From an uncultured Roseateles sp. (GTDB taxonomy: Bacteria; Pseudomonadota; Gammaproteobacteria; Burkholderiales; Burkholderiaceae_C): a DNA stretch of 64,000 nt. The notes below the pieces were generated by a model. That model was not told the origin of the DNA, searched no databases, and was given only the letters and a program-made list of their open reading frames with translations. Both the position numbers and the translations under genes were made by a program. This document shows positions 53,596-63,000 of the stretch, one piece after another (within the stretch, counting starts at the first letter, position 1; each line of letters starts with the position of its first letter). Location: positions 4,588,001-4,652,000 of the forward strand of contig NZ_OY729424.1 in the NCBI RefSeq assembly GCF_963422335.1. The letters run 5' to 3'.

Positions 53596-54968
53596 GCACT
53601 CTCGCCATCCACAACCCCGCCACCGGTGCGCTGATCACCGAGATCCCGGCCGATGACGCCGCCAGCGTGGCCCGCAAGGCCGCTGCGGCCCGCGCGGCCC
53701 AACCCGCCTGGGCTGCCAGGCCGCTGAGCGAACGCGTCGCCGCCATCACCCGCTTTCGCGCCGGCCTGGTGGCCGAGATCGATCAGTTGGCTGCCACCTT
53801 GACCAGCGAGGTGGGCAAGCCCATCTCCCAGGCCCGCAACGAGCTCAATGGGCTGCTGCCCCGCATAGACTTCTTCCTCGCCCAGGTGGATCAGGCGTTG
53901 CAGACCGAACAGGTGTTCGCCGACGGCGGCATGACGGAGCAGATCAGCCACGCGCCGCTGGGCGTGATCGCCAATATCTCGGCCTGGAACTACCCCTTCT
54001 TCGTCGGCGCCAATGTGTTCGTGCCGGCCTTGCTGACCGGCAATGTGGTGCTCTACAAGCCCTCCGAGTTCGCCACCTTGACGGGCCTGCACATCGCCCG
54101 CCTGCTGCATGCGGCCGGCGTGCCCGACGATGTGTTCGTGCCCCTGGTCGGCGCCGGGCCGGTGGGCGAGGCGCTGCTGGCGCAAGACATCGACGGCGTG
54201 TTCTTCACCGGTTCCTACGGCACCGGCGCACGCATCTCGCAGGCCGTGGCGGGGCGCTTCAACATCAAGCTGCAGCTGGAGCTGGGCGGCAAGGACCCGA
54301 CCTATGTGCGCCACGACGCCGACCCCAAGGTCGCCGCCGAGTCGCTGGCCGATGGCGCGATGTACAACACCGGCCAGAGCTGCTGCTCGGTCGAGCGCAT
54401 CTATGTGCACGAGAGCCTGCACGATGCCTTCGTCGAGCACTTCCTGGCCACGGTGGCCACGTTCAAGCAGGGTGATCCGCTGGACGCCGGCACGTATATC
54501 GGCGCCATCACTCGCGCGCCGCAGCTGGCCCTGCTGGAGCGCCAGGTGGCCGACGCCAAGGCCCGTGGCGCCACGCTGCGCACCGGGGGCCATGTTTTGC
54601 CCGGCCCCGGCAACTGGTTCGCTCCAACCGTATTCACCGAGGTCAGTCACGAGATGGAGCTGATGCGCGAGGAGAGCTTCGGCCCCATCATCGGCATCCA
54701 GAAGGTGGCCGGCGATGCCGAGGCCCTGCGCCTGATGAACGACACCCGCTACGGACTCACCGCCGGCGTGTTCAGCCGCGACGAGGCGGCCGCCAAGGCG
54801 CTGCTGGCCCAGGTCAATGCCGGCACCGTGTACTGGAACTGCTGCGACCGCGTCAGCCCCCGCCTGCCCTGGTCGGGCCATGGCGACTCCGGCGTCGGCC
54901 TGACCCTGTCCACCTACGGCATCAGCACCTTCACCCGACCCAAGGCTTGGCATCTGAGGCAGGCTTGA
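53592..54968 (+). CDS. Aldehyde dehydrogenase
   Basis: A 458-residue aldehyde dehydrogenase. ISAWNYPFFVGANVFVPALLTGNVVLYKPSEF is the cofactor/substrate segment, FTGSYGTGARIS follows, LELGGKDPTYVRHDAD carries the Glu and NTGQSCCSVERIYV the active Cys. Shorter than most (about 480-500). It probably oxidises the gamma-glutamyl aminoaldehyde made by the Fe-alcohol dehydrogenase to the acid before hydrolysis. ATGA overlap with the hydrolase supports a single operon. Confidence 0.93.
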   Translation: MSTLAIHNPATGALITEIPADDAASVARKAAAARAAQPAWAARPLSERVAAITRFRAGLVAEIDQLAATLTSEVGKPISQARNELNGLLPRIDFFLAQVDQALQTEQVFADGGMTEQISHAPLGVIANISAWNYPFFVGANVFVPALLTGNVVLYKPSEFATLTGLHIARLLHAAGVPDDVFVPLVGAGPVGEALLAQDIDGVFFTGSYGTGARISQAVAGRFNIKLQLELGGKDPTYVRHDADPKVAAESLADGAMYNTGQSCCSVERIYVHESLHDAFVEHFLATVATFKQGDPLDAGTYIGAITRAPQLALLERQVADAKARGATLRTGGHVLPGPGNWFAPTVFTEVSHEMELMREESFGPIIGIQKVAGDAEALRLMNDTRYGLTAGVFSRDEAAAKALLAQVNAGTVYWNCCDRVSPRLPWSGHGDSGVGLTLSTYGISTFTRPKAWHLRQA

Positions 54969-55495
54969 GCGAACCGACCGTCGAATATCGCCTGGCCGGC
55001 CCAGACGATGCCCTGTGCATCGCCGTGCTGGCCATGCAGGTGTTTCTCGACACCTACACCTTGAACGGCATGCGCCCCGATCTGGCCCGCGAGACGCTGG
55101 AAGTCTACGCACCCGAGGCCTTTGCCCGGCGCCTGCAGGACCCCGGCACGAGCTTCATCCTGGCTGAGCGCGCCGGCCATCTGATCGCCTTCGCCGAGCT
55201 CACGCTGGACCGCGCGCCACCCCACGAGGCCCTGCCCCGCGCCGCCGAGCTGGTGCGCCTGTATGTGCAGCGCCACTTCAAGCGCAGGGGCCTGGGCCGC
55301 GAGCTGCTGGGCCGCGCCGAGGCGCTGGCACGCTCGAAGGGCGCCAGCAGCCTGTGGCTGACGACCTGGTCTGGCAACACGGCCGCCCGCGCCTTCTATC
55401 CGACCCAGGGCTATCGGGACATCGGTCTCACCAGCTACACGATACAGGGCAACTCCTACGAGAACCGGGCATTCCAGAAGCTGTTGGCGCTGTAA
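54965..55495 (+). CDS. GNAT family N-acetyltransferase
   Basis: A 176-residue GNAT protein. The acetyl-CoA loop is RLYVQRHFKRRGLGRELL and the C-terminal part has WLTTWSGNTAARAFYPTQGYRDIG, as usual. No ATG is available; TTG at 54965 overlaps the TGA of the aldehyde dehydrogenase and has GAGG upstream, and TTG at 54947 is an alternative. It is the last gene of the gamma-glutamylation operon, but its acceptor is unknown. Confidence 0.86.
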   Translation: MSEPTVEYRLAGPDDALCIAVLAMQVFLDTYTLNGMRPDLARETLEVYAPEAFARRLQDPGTSFILAERAGHLIAFAELTLDRAPPHEALPRAAELVRLYVQRHFKRRGLGRELLGRAEALARSKGASSLWLTTWSGNTAARAFYPTQGYRDIGLTSYTIQGNSYENRAFQKLLAL

Positions 55496-55559
55496 ACCCT
55501 GAGCCTGCGGCCGCAAGGGCAAGGCATACTTTTCCCACCCACCCCAGAGGAAGCCTCCC

Positions 55560-56030
55560 ATGCGCCACAGCACTGCCGTTTTCAGCCTTGCCATCGCCGG
55601 CGCCTTCGTCGCGGGCATCGTCGTCGCGCCGCTGGCCCATCATCTGCTGCCCGAGGCACAGGCCCAGGCCGTGCCATTGGCGCCGATGATGATCGACCTG
55701 ACGAGCCTCAAGCACGGCGATCTTCCGGCCACACCCAATCCCGAGATGAATGCCAAAGGCCTGGTGGTCACCGACAACGCCACGATCGGCATCCAGTCCG
55801 GCAACGTCGCCAAGCACATCCACCCGAAGACCGATGAGATCCAGTACATCATCGAGGGCAGCGGCGCAATGTGGCTGGGCGGCGAGCGCAAGGAGTTCAA
55901 GCCCGGCACCCTGATCATCATCCCCAAGGGCACGGCCCATGGCGGCACCCTGGTCAGCAGCGGGCCGGTCAAGGCCATCGCGATCAAGATTCCGCCGCAA
56001 GCCAGGGACGATGTCCAGTTCGTCAACTGA
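55560..56030 (+). CDS. Exported cupin-domain protein
   Basis: A 156-residue protein with an N-terminal signal or anchor (MRHSTAVFSLAIAGAFVAGIVV) followed by a single cupin beta-barrel: KHIHPKTDEIQYIIEGSGAMWLGGE is motif 1 with His/His/Glu, and GTLIIIPKGTAHGGTL is motif 2 with the metal His. Acts in the periplasm or at the inner membrane; substrate unknown. GAGGAAGCC lies upstream of the ATG. Confidence 0.86.
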   Translation: MRHSTAVFSLAIAGAFVAGIVVAPLAHHLLPEAQAQAVPLAPMMIDLTSLKHGDLPATPNPEMNAKGLVVTDNATIGIQSGNVAKHIHPKTDEIQYIIEGSGAMWLGGERKEFKPGTLIIIPKGTAHGGTLVSSGPVKAIAIKIPPQARDDVQFVN

Positions 56031-56034
56031 GGCG

Positions 56035-56154
56035 ATGCCGGTCCTCCTCGAGACGCCGGCCGACTTCGCCGCATGGTTCGCGAAGCGCGCCGATACCCGG
56101 CCATCGCGCCTGGCCAAGTGGATCGAGTCATCGACACAGGGCCAGCGGATCTGA
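56035..56154 (+). pseudogene. Possible remnant of a YdeI-like gene
   Basis: A 39-codon frame begins five bases after the cupin stop: MPVLLETPADFAAWFAKRAD... Its N-terminal half resembles the start of YdeI/OmpD-associated proteins (ETPADF-x-AW), while the end (RPSRLAKWIES) resembles their C-terminal helix; the roughly 150 residues between are missing. It could be an internally deleted remnant or a short unrelated protein. The ribosome-binding signal is weak. Confidence 0.35.
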
Positions 56155-56191
56155 GTCGTTGCCGGGGTCGCAGCTTGCCCCATACTGCCCC

Positions 56192-56974
56192 ATGCCCCAA
56201 CCGTCCCGTGCCCCTGACCAGCCCACGCTACAAGCGGTGCAGCAATGGCTGACCGGCTGGTGGCAGCTGCTGCTGTTCGGTGCGCGGCTGGCGGTGCTGG
56301 CGCTGTCGCCGTCGAGCTGGCGGCGCTCGCAGCGCCGGCTGATGCTGCACCAGGCCTATGCCGCGACGATGCCGCTGCTGCTGGGTTTCGGCCTGGGCTC
56401 CGCCCTGGTGGCGCAGGTGATCATCCGCATCGTGCTGGCCACGGCCCAGAGCTACGGCCTGTCGGGCTATGCGCTGGACGTGCTGGTGCGCACCCTGGTG
56501 CTGGAGCTGATACCGCTGTCGGCCGCGCTTTATGCCGCCGTGCGCTACACGATGCCGGCCGCCGAGCAGGTGCGGGCCATGCGTGCCCGCGGCCTGCACA
56601 AGGCCCAGTTCGCCCAGGGGCTGGACCCGCTACGCGATGCCGTGCTGCCCAGCGCGCTGGCCGGTGTGTTCGCGGCCATCACGCTGACCCTGCTGGCCGC
56701 CACCATCACCCTGCTGCTGACCTATCTGAACCTCTACGGCTTCTCGACCTGGGGGCTGGCCGGCTTTGTGCGCGGCGTCGGCCAGGTCTTCGGCCCGGTG
56801 ATCGTGCTGATCTTCGCCCTGAAGGCCCTGCTGCTGAGCCTGGCCGTGGCGGTGATCCCGATGCGGCCCGGCGCCCGCGACGGTGCCCCCGGCGCCGACC
56901 TGAACCATCTCGCGCGGCTGCTGGCCGTGGTGCTGATGATCGAGCTGCTGTCCCTGGTCGGCAACTACTATTGA
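56192..56974 (+). CDS. MlaE family lipid-transport permease
   Basis: A 260-residue permease of the MlaE/YrbE family with five or six membrane helices. LLLGFGLGSALVAQVIIRIVL and the loop VLELIPLSAALYAAVRYTMPAAEQVRAMRARGLHKAQF match the family's REIGPVLTALLVAGRVG region and its cytoplasmic coupling helix, though the sequence is divergent. It forms the membrane part of an MCE lipid transporter with the MlaD-like protein encoded three bases downstream. No MlaF ATPase gene is next to it. Confidence 0.88.
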   Translation: MPQPSRAPDQPTLQAVQQWLTGWWQLLLFGARLAVLALSPSSWRRSQRRLMLHQAYAATMPLLLGFGLGSALVAQVIIRIVLATAQSYGLSGYALDVLVRTLVLELIPLSAALYAAVRYTMPAAEQVRAMRARGLHKAQFAQGLDPLRDAVLPSALAGVFAAITLTLLAATITLLLTYLNLYGFSTWGLAGFVRGVGQVFGPVIVLIFALKALLLSLAVAVIPMRPGARDGAPGADLNHLARLLAVVLMIELLSLVGNYY

Positions 56975-56977
56975 GCC

Positions 56978-57964
56978 ATGCCCCTCGAATCCGAACCTGT
57001 TGTTGAATCTCCGCCGGTCGCCAACCTCGACCTGAAGGCCAGGCTGTTGATGGCCGGCGTGCTGCTGTTGATCGCGGCGGCGGCGGTCTTCGTGCTCTAT
57101 GCCCGCGGCGCCTTCGAGCGCACCCAGACCCTGGTGCTGGTGGCCGACCATGCCGAGGGCGTGGTCGTCGGCATGGACCTGAGCTTTGCCGGTTTCCCGG
57201 TGGGGCGCGTCAACCGCATTGAGCTGTCCAACGAGGGCAATGCCCGCATCGTCGTCTACGTGCCGGTCAAGGACGCCCGCTGGCTGCGCGAGTCCAGCGT
57301 GTTCACGATGGAAAGCGGCCTGGTCGGTGGCCCGAAGCTGCGCGCCTTCAGCGGCATCCTCACCGACCCGCCGCTGGCCGATGGTGCCGTCCGCAAGGTC
57401 CTGAGCGGCGACGCGGCGGCCGAGATCCCGCGCCTGATGGCCAGCCTGCGCGATCTGCTGACGCATCTGGGCTCGATGACGGCCGACGACTCGCCGCTGA
57501 ACCAGAGCCTGCAGAGCCTGCAGGCCACCACCGCCCGGCTCAACGGCCCCAGCGGGGCGCTTGGTGCGCTGCTGGGCAGCGACAGGGACGCCAGCAAGAT
57601 CATCACCACCCTGGACCGCACCAACACCCTGCTCGCCCGCTTGGACGGCCTGGCGCTGAAGACCGACGGCCTGGTGAGCAAGGCCGACGCACAGGTCTTC
57701 GGCGAGCGCGGCCTGCTGCGCGATGGGCAGGTCAGCGTGCAGCAACTCAATGCCCTGCTGACCGACGCGCGCACGAGCTTGAAGAAGGTCGATGCCGTAC
57801 TGGTCGAGGCCCAGGGCATTGCCAGCAACACCCGCGCCGCCACCGCCGACCTGGGCACCCTGCGCGCCGAGGTCGAGTCCAGCCTGCGCAAGGTCGAACA
57901 CCTGGTGGGCGAGGTGAACCGCCGCTGGCCCTTCGCCCGAGATACCGAGATCAAGTTGCCATGA
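56978..57964 (+). CDS. MlaD/MCE family substrate-binding protein
   Basis: A 328-residue protein with an N-terminal membrane anchor (residues about 22-43), an MCE domain at about 46-125 (VLVADHAEGVVVGMDLSFAGFPVGRVNRIELS) and a long helical C-terminus (about 150-320) that could form a tunnel or coiled coil in the periplasm. MCE proteins carry phospholipid or other hydrophobic molecules between membranes. The stop overlaps the lipoprotein start (ATGA). Confidence 0.92.
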   Translation: MPLESEPVVESPPVANLDLKARLLMAGVLLLIAAAAVFVLYARGAFERTQTLVLVADHAEGVVVGMDLSFAGFPVGRVNRIELSNEGNARIVVYVPVKDARWLRESSVFTMESGLVGGPKLRAFSGILTDPPLADGAVRKVLSGDAAAEIPRLMASLRDLLTHLGSMTADDSPLNQSLQSLQATTARLNGPSGALGALLGSDRDASKIITTLDRTNTLLARLDGLALKTDGLVSKADAQVFGERGLLRDGQVSVQQLNALLTDARTSLKKVDAVLVEAQGIASNTRAATADLGTLRAEVESSLRKVEHLVGEVNRRWPFARDTEIKLP

Positions 57965-58608
57965 TCAAACTGCCTGCGCTGCTTTCAGTCCTGGTTTTGG
58001 CCGGCTGCGCCAGCGGCCCGCCCCCGCCCGACTGGCAGATGAATGCCAAGGCCTCGCTGGAGCGTGGCACCGAGGCCTATCTGAGCGGCAACAGCCGGGT
58101 CGAGACGGCCGAGTTTGCCCGCGCCCGGGCCGAGCTGGCGCGCACCGGCCGCGCCGATCTGCTGGCCCGGGCCGAGCTGATGCGTTGTGCCGCCCGCGTC
58201 GCCAGCCTGGAGTTCGACGACTGCCCGGCCTTCGCGGCGCTGGCCCAGGACGCCCAGCCGGCCGAGCGCGCCTATGCCAACTACCTGGCCGGCAAGGCCA
58301 CGGCGGCCGATGCGGCCCTGCTGCCCAGCCCGCAGCGCGAGCTGGCCAGTGGTGGCACAGCGGCGCTGGCGGCCATGGCCGACCCGCTGTCGCGCCTGGT
58401 TGCCGCCGGCGTGCTGCTGCGCAGCGGCCGCGCCGAGCCCGCACTGTATGGCCTGGCCGCCGACACCGCCTCGACCCAGGGCTGGAGCCGCCCGCTGCTG
58501 GCCTGGCTGCATCTGCAGGCCCAGCGCGCGGAAGCCGAGCACAACGTCGAAATGGCCGCCCGGCTGCGACGCAGAATCGAGATGATCTTGAACAAGCCCC
58601 TGCCATGA
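57961..58608 (+). CDS. Lipoprotein of the MCE operon
   Basis: A 215-residue lipoprotein; the lipobox is VLAGC with Cys about residue 16. The rest is Ala/Leu/Arg-rich and helical, in a tetratricopeptide-like pattern (SLERGTEAYLSGNSRVETAEFARARAELARTG, AERAYANYLAGK). I do not recognise a named family, but its coupling to MlaD suggests an outer-membrane or periplasmic partner of the lipid transporter. ATGA overlap with the next gene. Confidence 0.85.
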   Translation: MIKLPALLSVLVLAGCASGPPPPDWQMNAKASLERGTEAYLSGNSRVETAEFARARAELARTGRADLLARAELMRCAARVASLEFDDCPAFAALAQDAQPAERAYANYLAGKATAADAALLPSPQRELASGGTAALAAMADPLSRLVAAGVLLRSGRAEPALYGLAADTASTQGWSRPLLAWLHLQAQRAEAEHNVEMAARLRRRIEMILNKPLP

Positions 58609-58979
58609 ACACGCACAACCTGTCCCTGGTCGAACGCTTCTGGAGCACGGCCAACGCCGCCGACTGGGAGGCCTTCGCCGCCCTGCTGAGCACCGATCTG
58701 GTCTACGAGGTGCCGCAGACCCGCGAGCGCGTCCGCGGCCGGGAGGACTTCGTCGAGTTCTTCCGCACCTGGCCCGGCATCTGGCGGGTCGAGATCGTGC
58801 AGTCCATTGCTGACGCGCACTCGGCCGTCACCGTGATCAACTTCATCACCCCCACCGAGCAGATGACCGGCATCACCTTCTTCGAGCTCGGCGAGGGCAC
58901 AATCACCCGGCTCACCGACTACTGGCCCGCCGACTACGAGCCGCCCCAGCGCGCCAGCCCGGTGGTCAAACGATACTGA
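58605..58979 (+). CDS. Nuclear transport factor 2 (SnoaL-like) family protein
   Basis: A 124-residue protein with the NTF2-like fold: VERFWSTANAADWEAFAALLSTDLVYEVPQTRERVRGREDFVEFFRTWPG, then FFELGEGTITRLTDYWPADYEPP. Proteins of this family are small enzymes or ligand binders; the substrate cannot be told. It is coupled to the MCE lipoprotein gene by ATGA but may not share its role. Confidence 0.9.
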   Translation: MNTHNLSLVERFWSTANAADWEAFAALLSTDLVYEVPQTRERVRGREDFVEFFRTWPGIWRVEIVQSIADAHSAVTVINFITPTEQMTGITFFELGEGTITRLTDYWPADYEPPQRASPVVKRY

Positions 58980-59006
58980 AGCGCCCGGCGCCAACAGGAG
59001 GAACGG

Positions 59007-60029
59007 ATGCCCGCACAGCTCGACTTCTTCTTTTTCCTCGGCAGCACCTACAGCTATCTGAGCGTGCTGCGCGCCGAGGCCCTGGCAGAGCGCGAGGGGG
59101 TGGTGCTGAACTGGCGGCCCTTCAGCGTGCGCACCTTGATGCGCGAGCAGAACAACAGCCCCTTCGTCGGCAAGCCGGTCAAGATGGCCTATATGTGGCG
59201 CGACATCGAACGCCGTGCCCAGCAGCTGCGCCTGCCCTTCAGCGGCGCGCCGCCCTACCCCATCGATGCGGATGAGCTGGCCAACCGCGTGGCCACGCTG
59301 GCGGCCATCGAAGGCTGGTGCCCCGAGTTCAGCCAGGCGGCCTACCGGCTGTGGTTCTGGCGCAAGCAAGACCCGGGCGATGTGGCCACGCTCAGCGACC
59401 TGCTCACCGATCTGGGCCATGATGCCGAGGCCGTGCTGGCCCGCGCCAACAGCGAAGCGGTACGGGCGCGCTATGCCGCCGAGACCGATGCTGCCCGCTC
59501 GCTGGGCCTGTTCGGCTCACCCAGCTTTGTGGCCGATGGTGAAGTCTTCTGGGGCGACGACCGGCTGGAAGACGCGCTCGCCTGGTGCAAGTCGCACCGG
59601 ACGGCCGACGAAGCACCCGCCAACCCGGTGGTCGTGGCGCCCTACGATCGCTTCGACCATGTGTTTGTCCGTCCGGGCAGCTTTGATGCCTCGCTGGCCT
59701 TCTACCGTGACGCCCTCGGCTGGCCGCTGCAGTATGTCTGGGGCGACAACGGCCAGCCCCGGGGCGCCTCGCTGGGCACCGGCGCGGTGCGCATCGTGCT
59801 GGCCGAGGCCCATGACGCGGCGGACAAATCCCAATCCCACGGCATCAACGGCACCCGCCCGACCCTGCATCTGCAGGTGGATGATCTCGACCGGCGCCAT
59901 GCGCAGCTGCACCAGCGAGGCGCCGCCCTGTTCGCCCCCGAGGCGACGCACTGGGGCACGCGCTGGTTCGTGGCGCAGGACCCGGATGGCAATCTGATCG
60001 CCTTCGAGCAGCCGGCCGGACCCGGCTGA
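59007..60029 (+). CDS. DsbA-like (2-hydroxychromene-2-carboxylate isomerase type) and VOC domain fusion
   Basis: A 340-residue fusion. Residues 1-195 are a kappa-GST/DsbA-like HCCA isomerase domain (LDFFFFLGSTYSYLSVLRAEALAEREGV, WRPFSVRTLM, GLFGSPSFVADGEVFWGDDRLEDAL), which uses glutathione; the usual catalytic Ser is present in GSTYSY. Residues about 205-335 are a glyoxalase/VOC domain (RFDHVFVRPGSFDASLAFYRDALGW, WFVAQDPDGNLIAFEQP) with metal-type His and Glu. AGGAGG precedes the ATG. Probably detoxifies or isomerises an aromatic or reactive carbonyl compound; the fused form is uncommon. Confidence 0.88.
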   Translation: MPAQLDFFFFLGSTYSYLSVLRAEALAEREGVVLNWRPFSVRTLMREQNNSPFVGKPVKMAYMWRDIERRAQQLRLPFSGAPPYPIDADELANRVATLAAIEGWCPEFSQAAYRLWFWRKQDPGDVATLSDLLTDLGHDAEAVLARANSEAVRARYAAETDAARSLGLFGSPSFVADGEVFWGDDRLEDALAWCKSHRTADEAPANPVVVAPYDRFDHVFVRPGSFDASLAFYRDALGWPLQYVWGDNGQPRGASLGTGAVRIVLAEAHDAADKSQSHGINGTRPTLHLQVDDLDRRHAQLHQRGAALFAPEATHWGTRWFVAQDPDGNLIAFEQPAGPG

Positions 60030-60036
60030 TCGGCCT

Positions 60037-63000
60037 TCAGCGCGATCTGCTCCGCTTCGTCGCTGCCGTCATCTTCTTCGGCGCCTTCGCCACCGGCTTG
60101 CGAGCCCTCTTGCGCGGCGTCGCCGCGGCAACGGCAGCCTCGACAGCGGGCGCCCTCGCCGGCCTGTCGTCCCGCGGCGCATGGCCCGGCTGCAGGCGCT
60201 GCAGCAGGGCCATCAGCCGTTCGGCCATCAGGGCCAGGGTTTCGTTACCGAACTGTGTCAATGACAGCGCATCGCACAGCCGCGACAGCAGCTCCATCTG
60301 CGCGACCATGGCATCGACCTGACTGGCCTTGACGCTGATATTGCTGAGCACCGTGTCGTAGGCGCGGGCCAATTCGTCGAAGCGGGTGTGGCCGGCCTCG
60401 CCAGGCAGGCCCAGGCTGCCGTCGAGCAGGCGCTCGACGAGCAGGGCGTCGGCCTGCATCACCGCATCCCAGAGATTGGGGTTGCGCGCAAAGCCCTGCA
60501 CGGCGCGCTGCTGGCATTGCTGGGCCAGTGCGATCGAGGCGTCGCGGTCGCCCGGGCTGGGCCAGTCTGTCAGCGCGTCCAGGGCCAGGCGGTTCAATGC
60601 CAGATAAGGCGAGAAGCGACCGGCGCCGGGGTGTCCCTCGGCGCTGGCGTAGGCGCTCACGCCATCGTTCAGCGCCCTCGTCATCGCGTCGCGGGCTTCA
60701 TCCTGCTCGTTCGCAGCGAGGCCGCCGCGCAAGAGCTGGCGCGCCGCCACACTGGCCTTGCGTTTGTAGACACCCCCGCGCAGCGCCGCGCGGGCGATGG
60801 TGGCGATGACCTCGGCTTCGCTGGCCTCGGCGGCGCGGGCCGAGACCAGGGCGTCCAGGCCCCTGAGCCGGCGCAGCGCCAGATTCAGCAAATCCATGCC
60901 GCGCTCGCCGGCGGCCGGCGTCTGGTCCGTGTTCAGCTCGGCCTCGGCGCGCTGTTCGCCGAGAAAGGCCTCGACCTTGGCCAATTGCTCGATGTCGCGT
61001 ATCGGCACCTGGCCGATACGGTCATCGGCCTGGATCGCGGCGACGTAGGCATCTCGCGCCTTCTCCCACTGGCCCAGATCGCGCCAGGTCGCGCCCAGCG
61101 CCGACTGCAGCTGAGGCAGGCTGCGCCAGCCGGGTGGGCAGCGCTGCGTCAGGCAGGCTTCCACCGCATCGGCACGGGCACGCACCTCGCGCTCGCTGAG
61201 GCGTTCGCGCTGACGCGACAGATCGGCGCGCACGCGGGCCAACTCGTCCAGCACCTCCTCGGGCGACACGTATTGCCCGCCCTGGCCGCCGGCGTCACCG
61301 CCGTCGGCGCGCGGCTCGGCCAGCCAGCCCGGGTCGCCATAGGCCTGGAAGGCGCCCCAGGTGATGTCGTCGCGATTCGCCTCCCAGGTCGCCTGGCGGG
61401 CGTGGAACACGGCGTCGCCGAAGCTGCGGCGGCGCAGCAGCAGCTGGGCATACAACGTCTGGCCGAACAGCCGCGCCAGCTCGTCGTCGACCGCCCAGCC
61501 GGCGACGACGACGCAGCGCACGCCGACATCGATCAGCTCGCGCGCCACGCTGGCGGCCAGCTTGTTGCCGTCGCGGCCCATGTCGACCTGGCCCAGGTGG
61601 CAGCAGTTCAGGAACACCAGCTCGGGCACCAGCTCCATCGCGGCGATCTCGGCCGCGGTGATCAGCAGGCCGTCGGACAGCACGACGCCGCTGCGCATGC
61701 GCCCGTCGCCGTGGCGCAGATTGAAGATGCCGTGGGCCGAGATGTGCAGGATGCGCCAGGGCCGGCGGTACAGCGCGGCCAGCACCTCGCTGGCACCGCA
61801 CTGGCTGCCAATCACCCGCTCGACTTCGTAGCCCATGCTGCCCAGCACGCTGACCACCGCCTCGGCCTCGGCCTGTGCGCCGGCCAGATTGGGTGGGTCT
61901 GCGGCAACCCCCGGCACGCCGGCAAAGGCCGCGGCAAAGCCCTGCACCGACGGATTGCCGATGACCAACGCCGTGCGTTCCATGCTCTGCCGCACATGGC
62001 GGCGGAAGCGCAGCGACGACAGCTGCCTCACCAGGGCCGTGCGCAGGGCCAGCGGGCGCTTGTCGTCGTCGGCGCGGCTGGGGTCGTCGGCCAGCATCAG
62101 CTCCCAGGGCAGATTGGCGGTGGCGGCATCGACCACCAGCACGACACGGTCGAACTGGCGTGCCGAATCCTTGAAGTCATGCGGCACCATCAGCTGGAAC
62201 AGCATGCGGCCGAAGTCCGGGTTCCAGGTCTTGTCATGGATCTGCTGGCGCACCAGCTTCTCGATCAGCCCCGGCTGGCGCTGCTGCACCACCGACTCGG
62301 CGCGGGCGCGCTGGCCGACGTACAGAAAGCGCAGCCGGTCGGCGATCAGGGTCGGCGCGCTGGCCTCACCGGCTGTGCCGGGCAACGTGCAATCGGGCGC
62401 ACACTGCTCTTCGCTGCGGTCGGCATCGGTGACGATCAGCCTTGGCCAGTAACTGGAGCTGCGGCTGTCGAACAGGCGCTGGCGCACGCCCTCGCCCTGG
62501 TCGAGCTCGCCGCGGCAGATCAGCAAGGTGCCCTGCTTGGCCGCCTGTGCGGTCAGGCGCGGCGTCAGGTGGCGCAGCGCGTAGGCGGCGCTGATGGCGG
62601 TATCGAGGTAGAGCTCGACGATGCTCAGCCGCGCGATGCGGATGTTCAGCCTTGTGGTCTCGTAGAACTTGGCATTGGCCTCCATCACGCCGCGCACCAG
62701 GGCCTCGACCGAGGCGTCGACCGACAGATTGGCCGAGGAGTTGTAACCCAGCAGCAGGCTGGCCAGCGAGACCTCGCGCTCGGCCTTGCCCAGCACGTCG
62801 ATGACCTGCAGCAGGTAGCGCAGCGCGCCGGTGCGCACCGCCTCGGTCAGGTCGGCCAGGCTCAGCGCTCCCTCGTACTGGCCCAGGCCGGTGACGATCG
62901 CACCGCTGAGCGTGCCACGCTGGCGCTCGATCTCGCTGGGCACGCGCAGCACCACGGTGGCCGTGCCGCGCGGGCCGGCGTACAGGCCCAGCGTGTGGCG

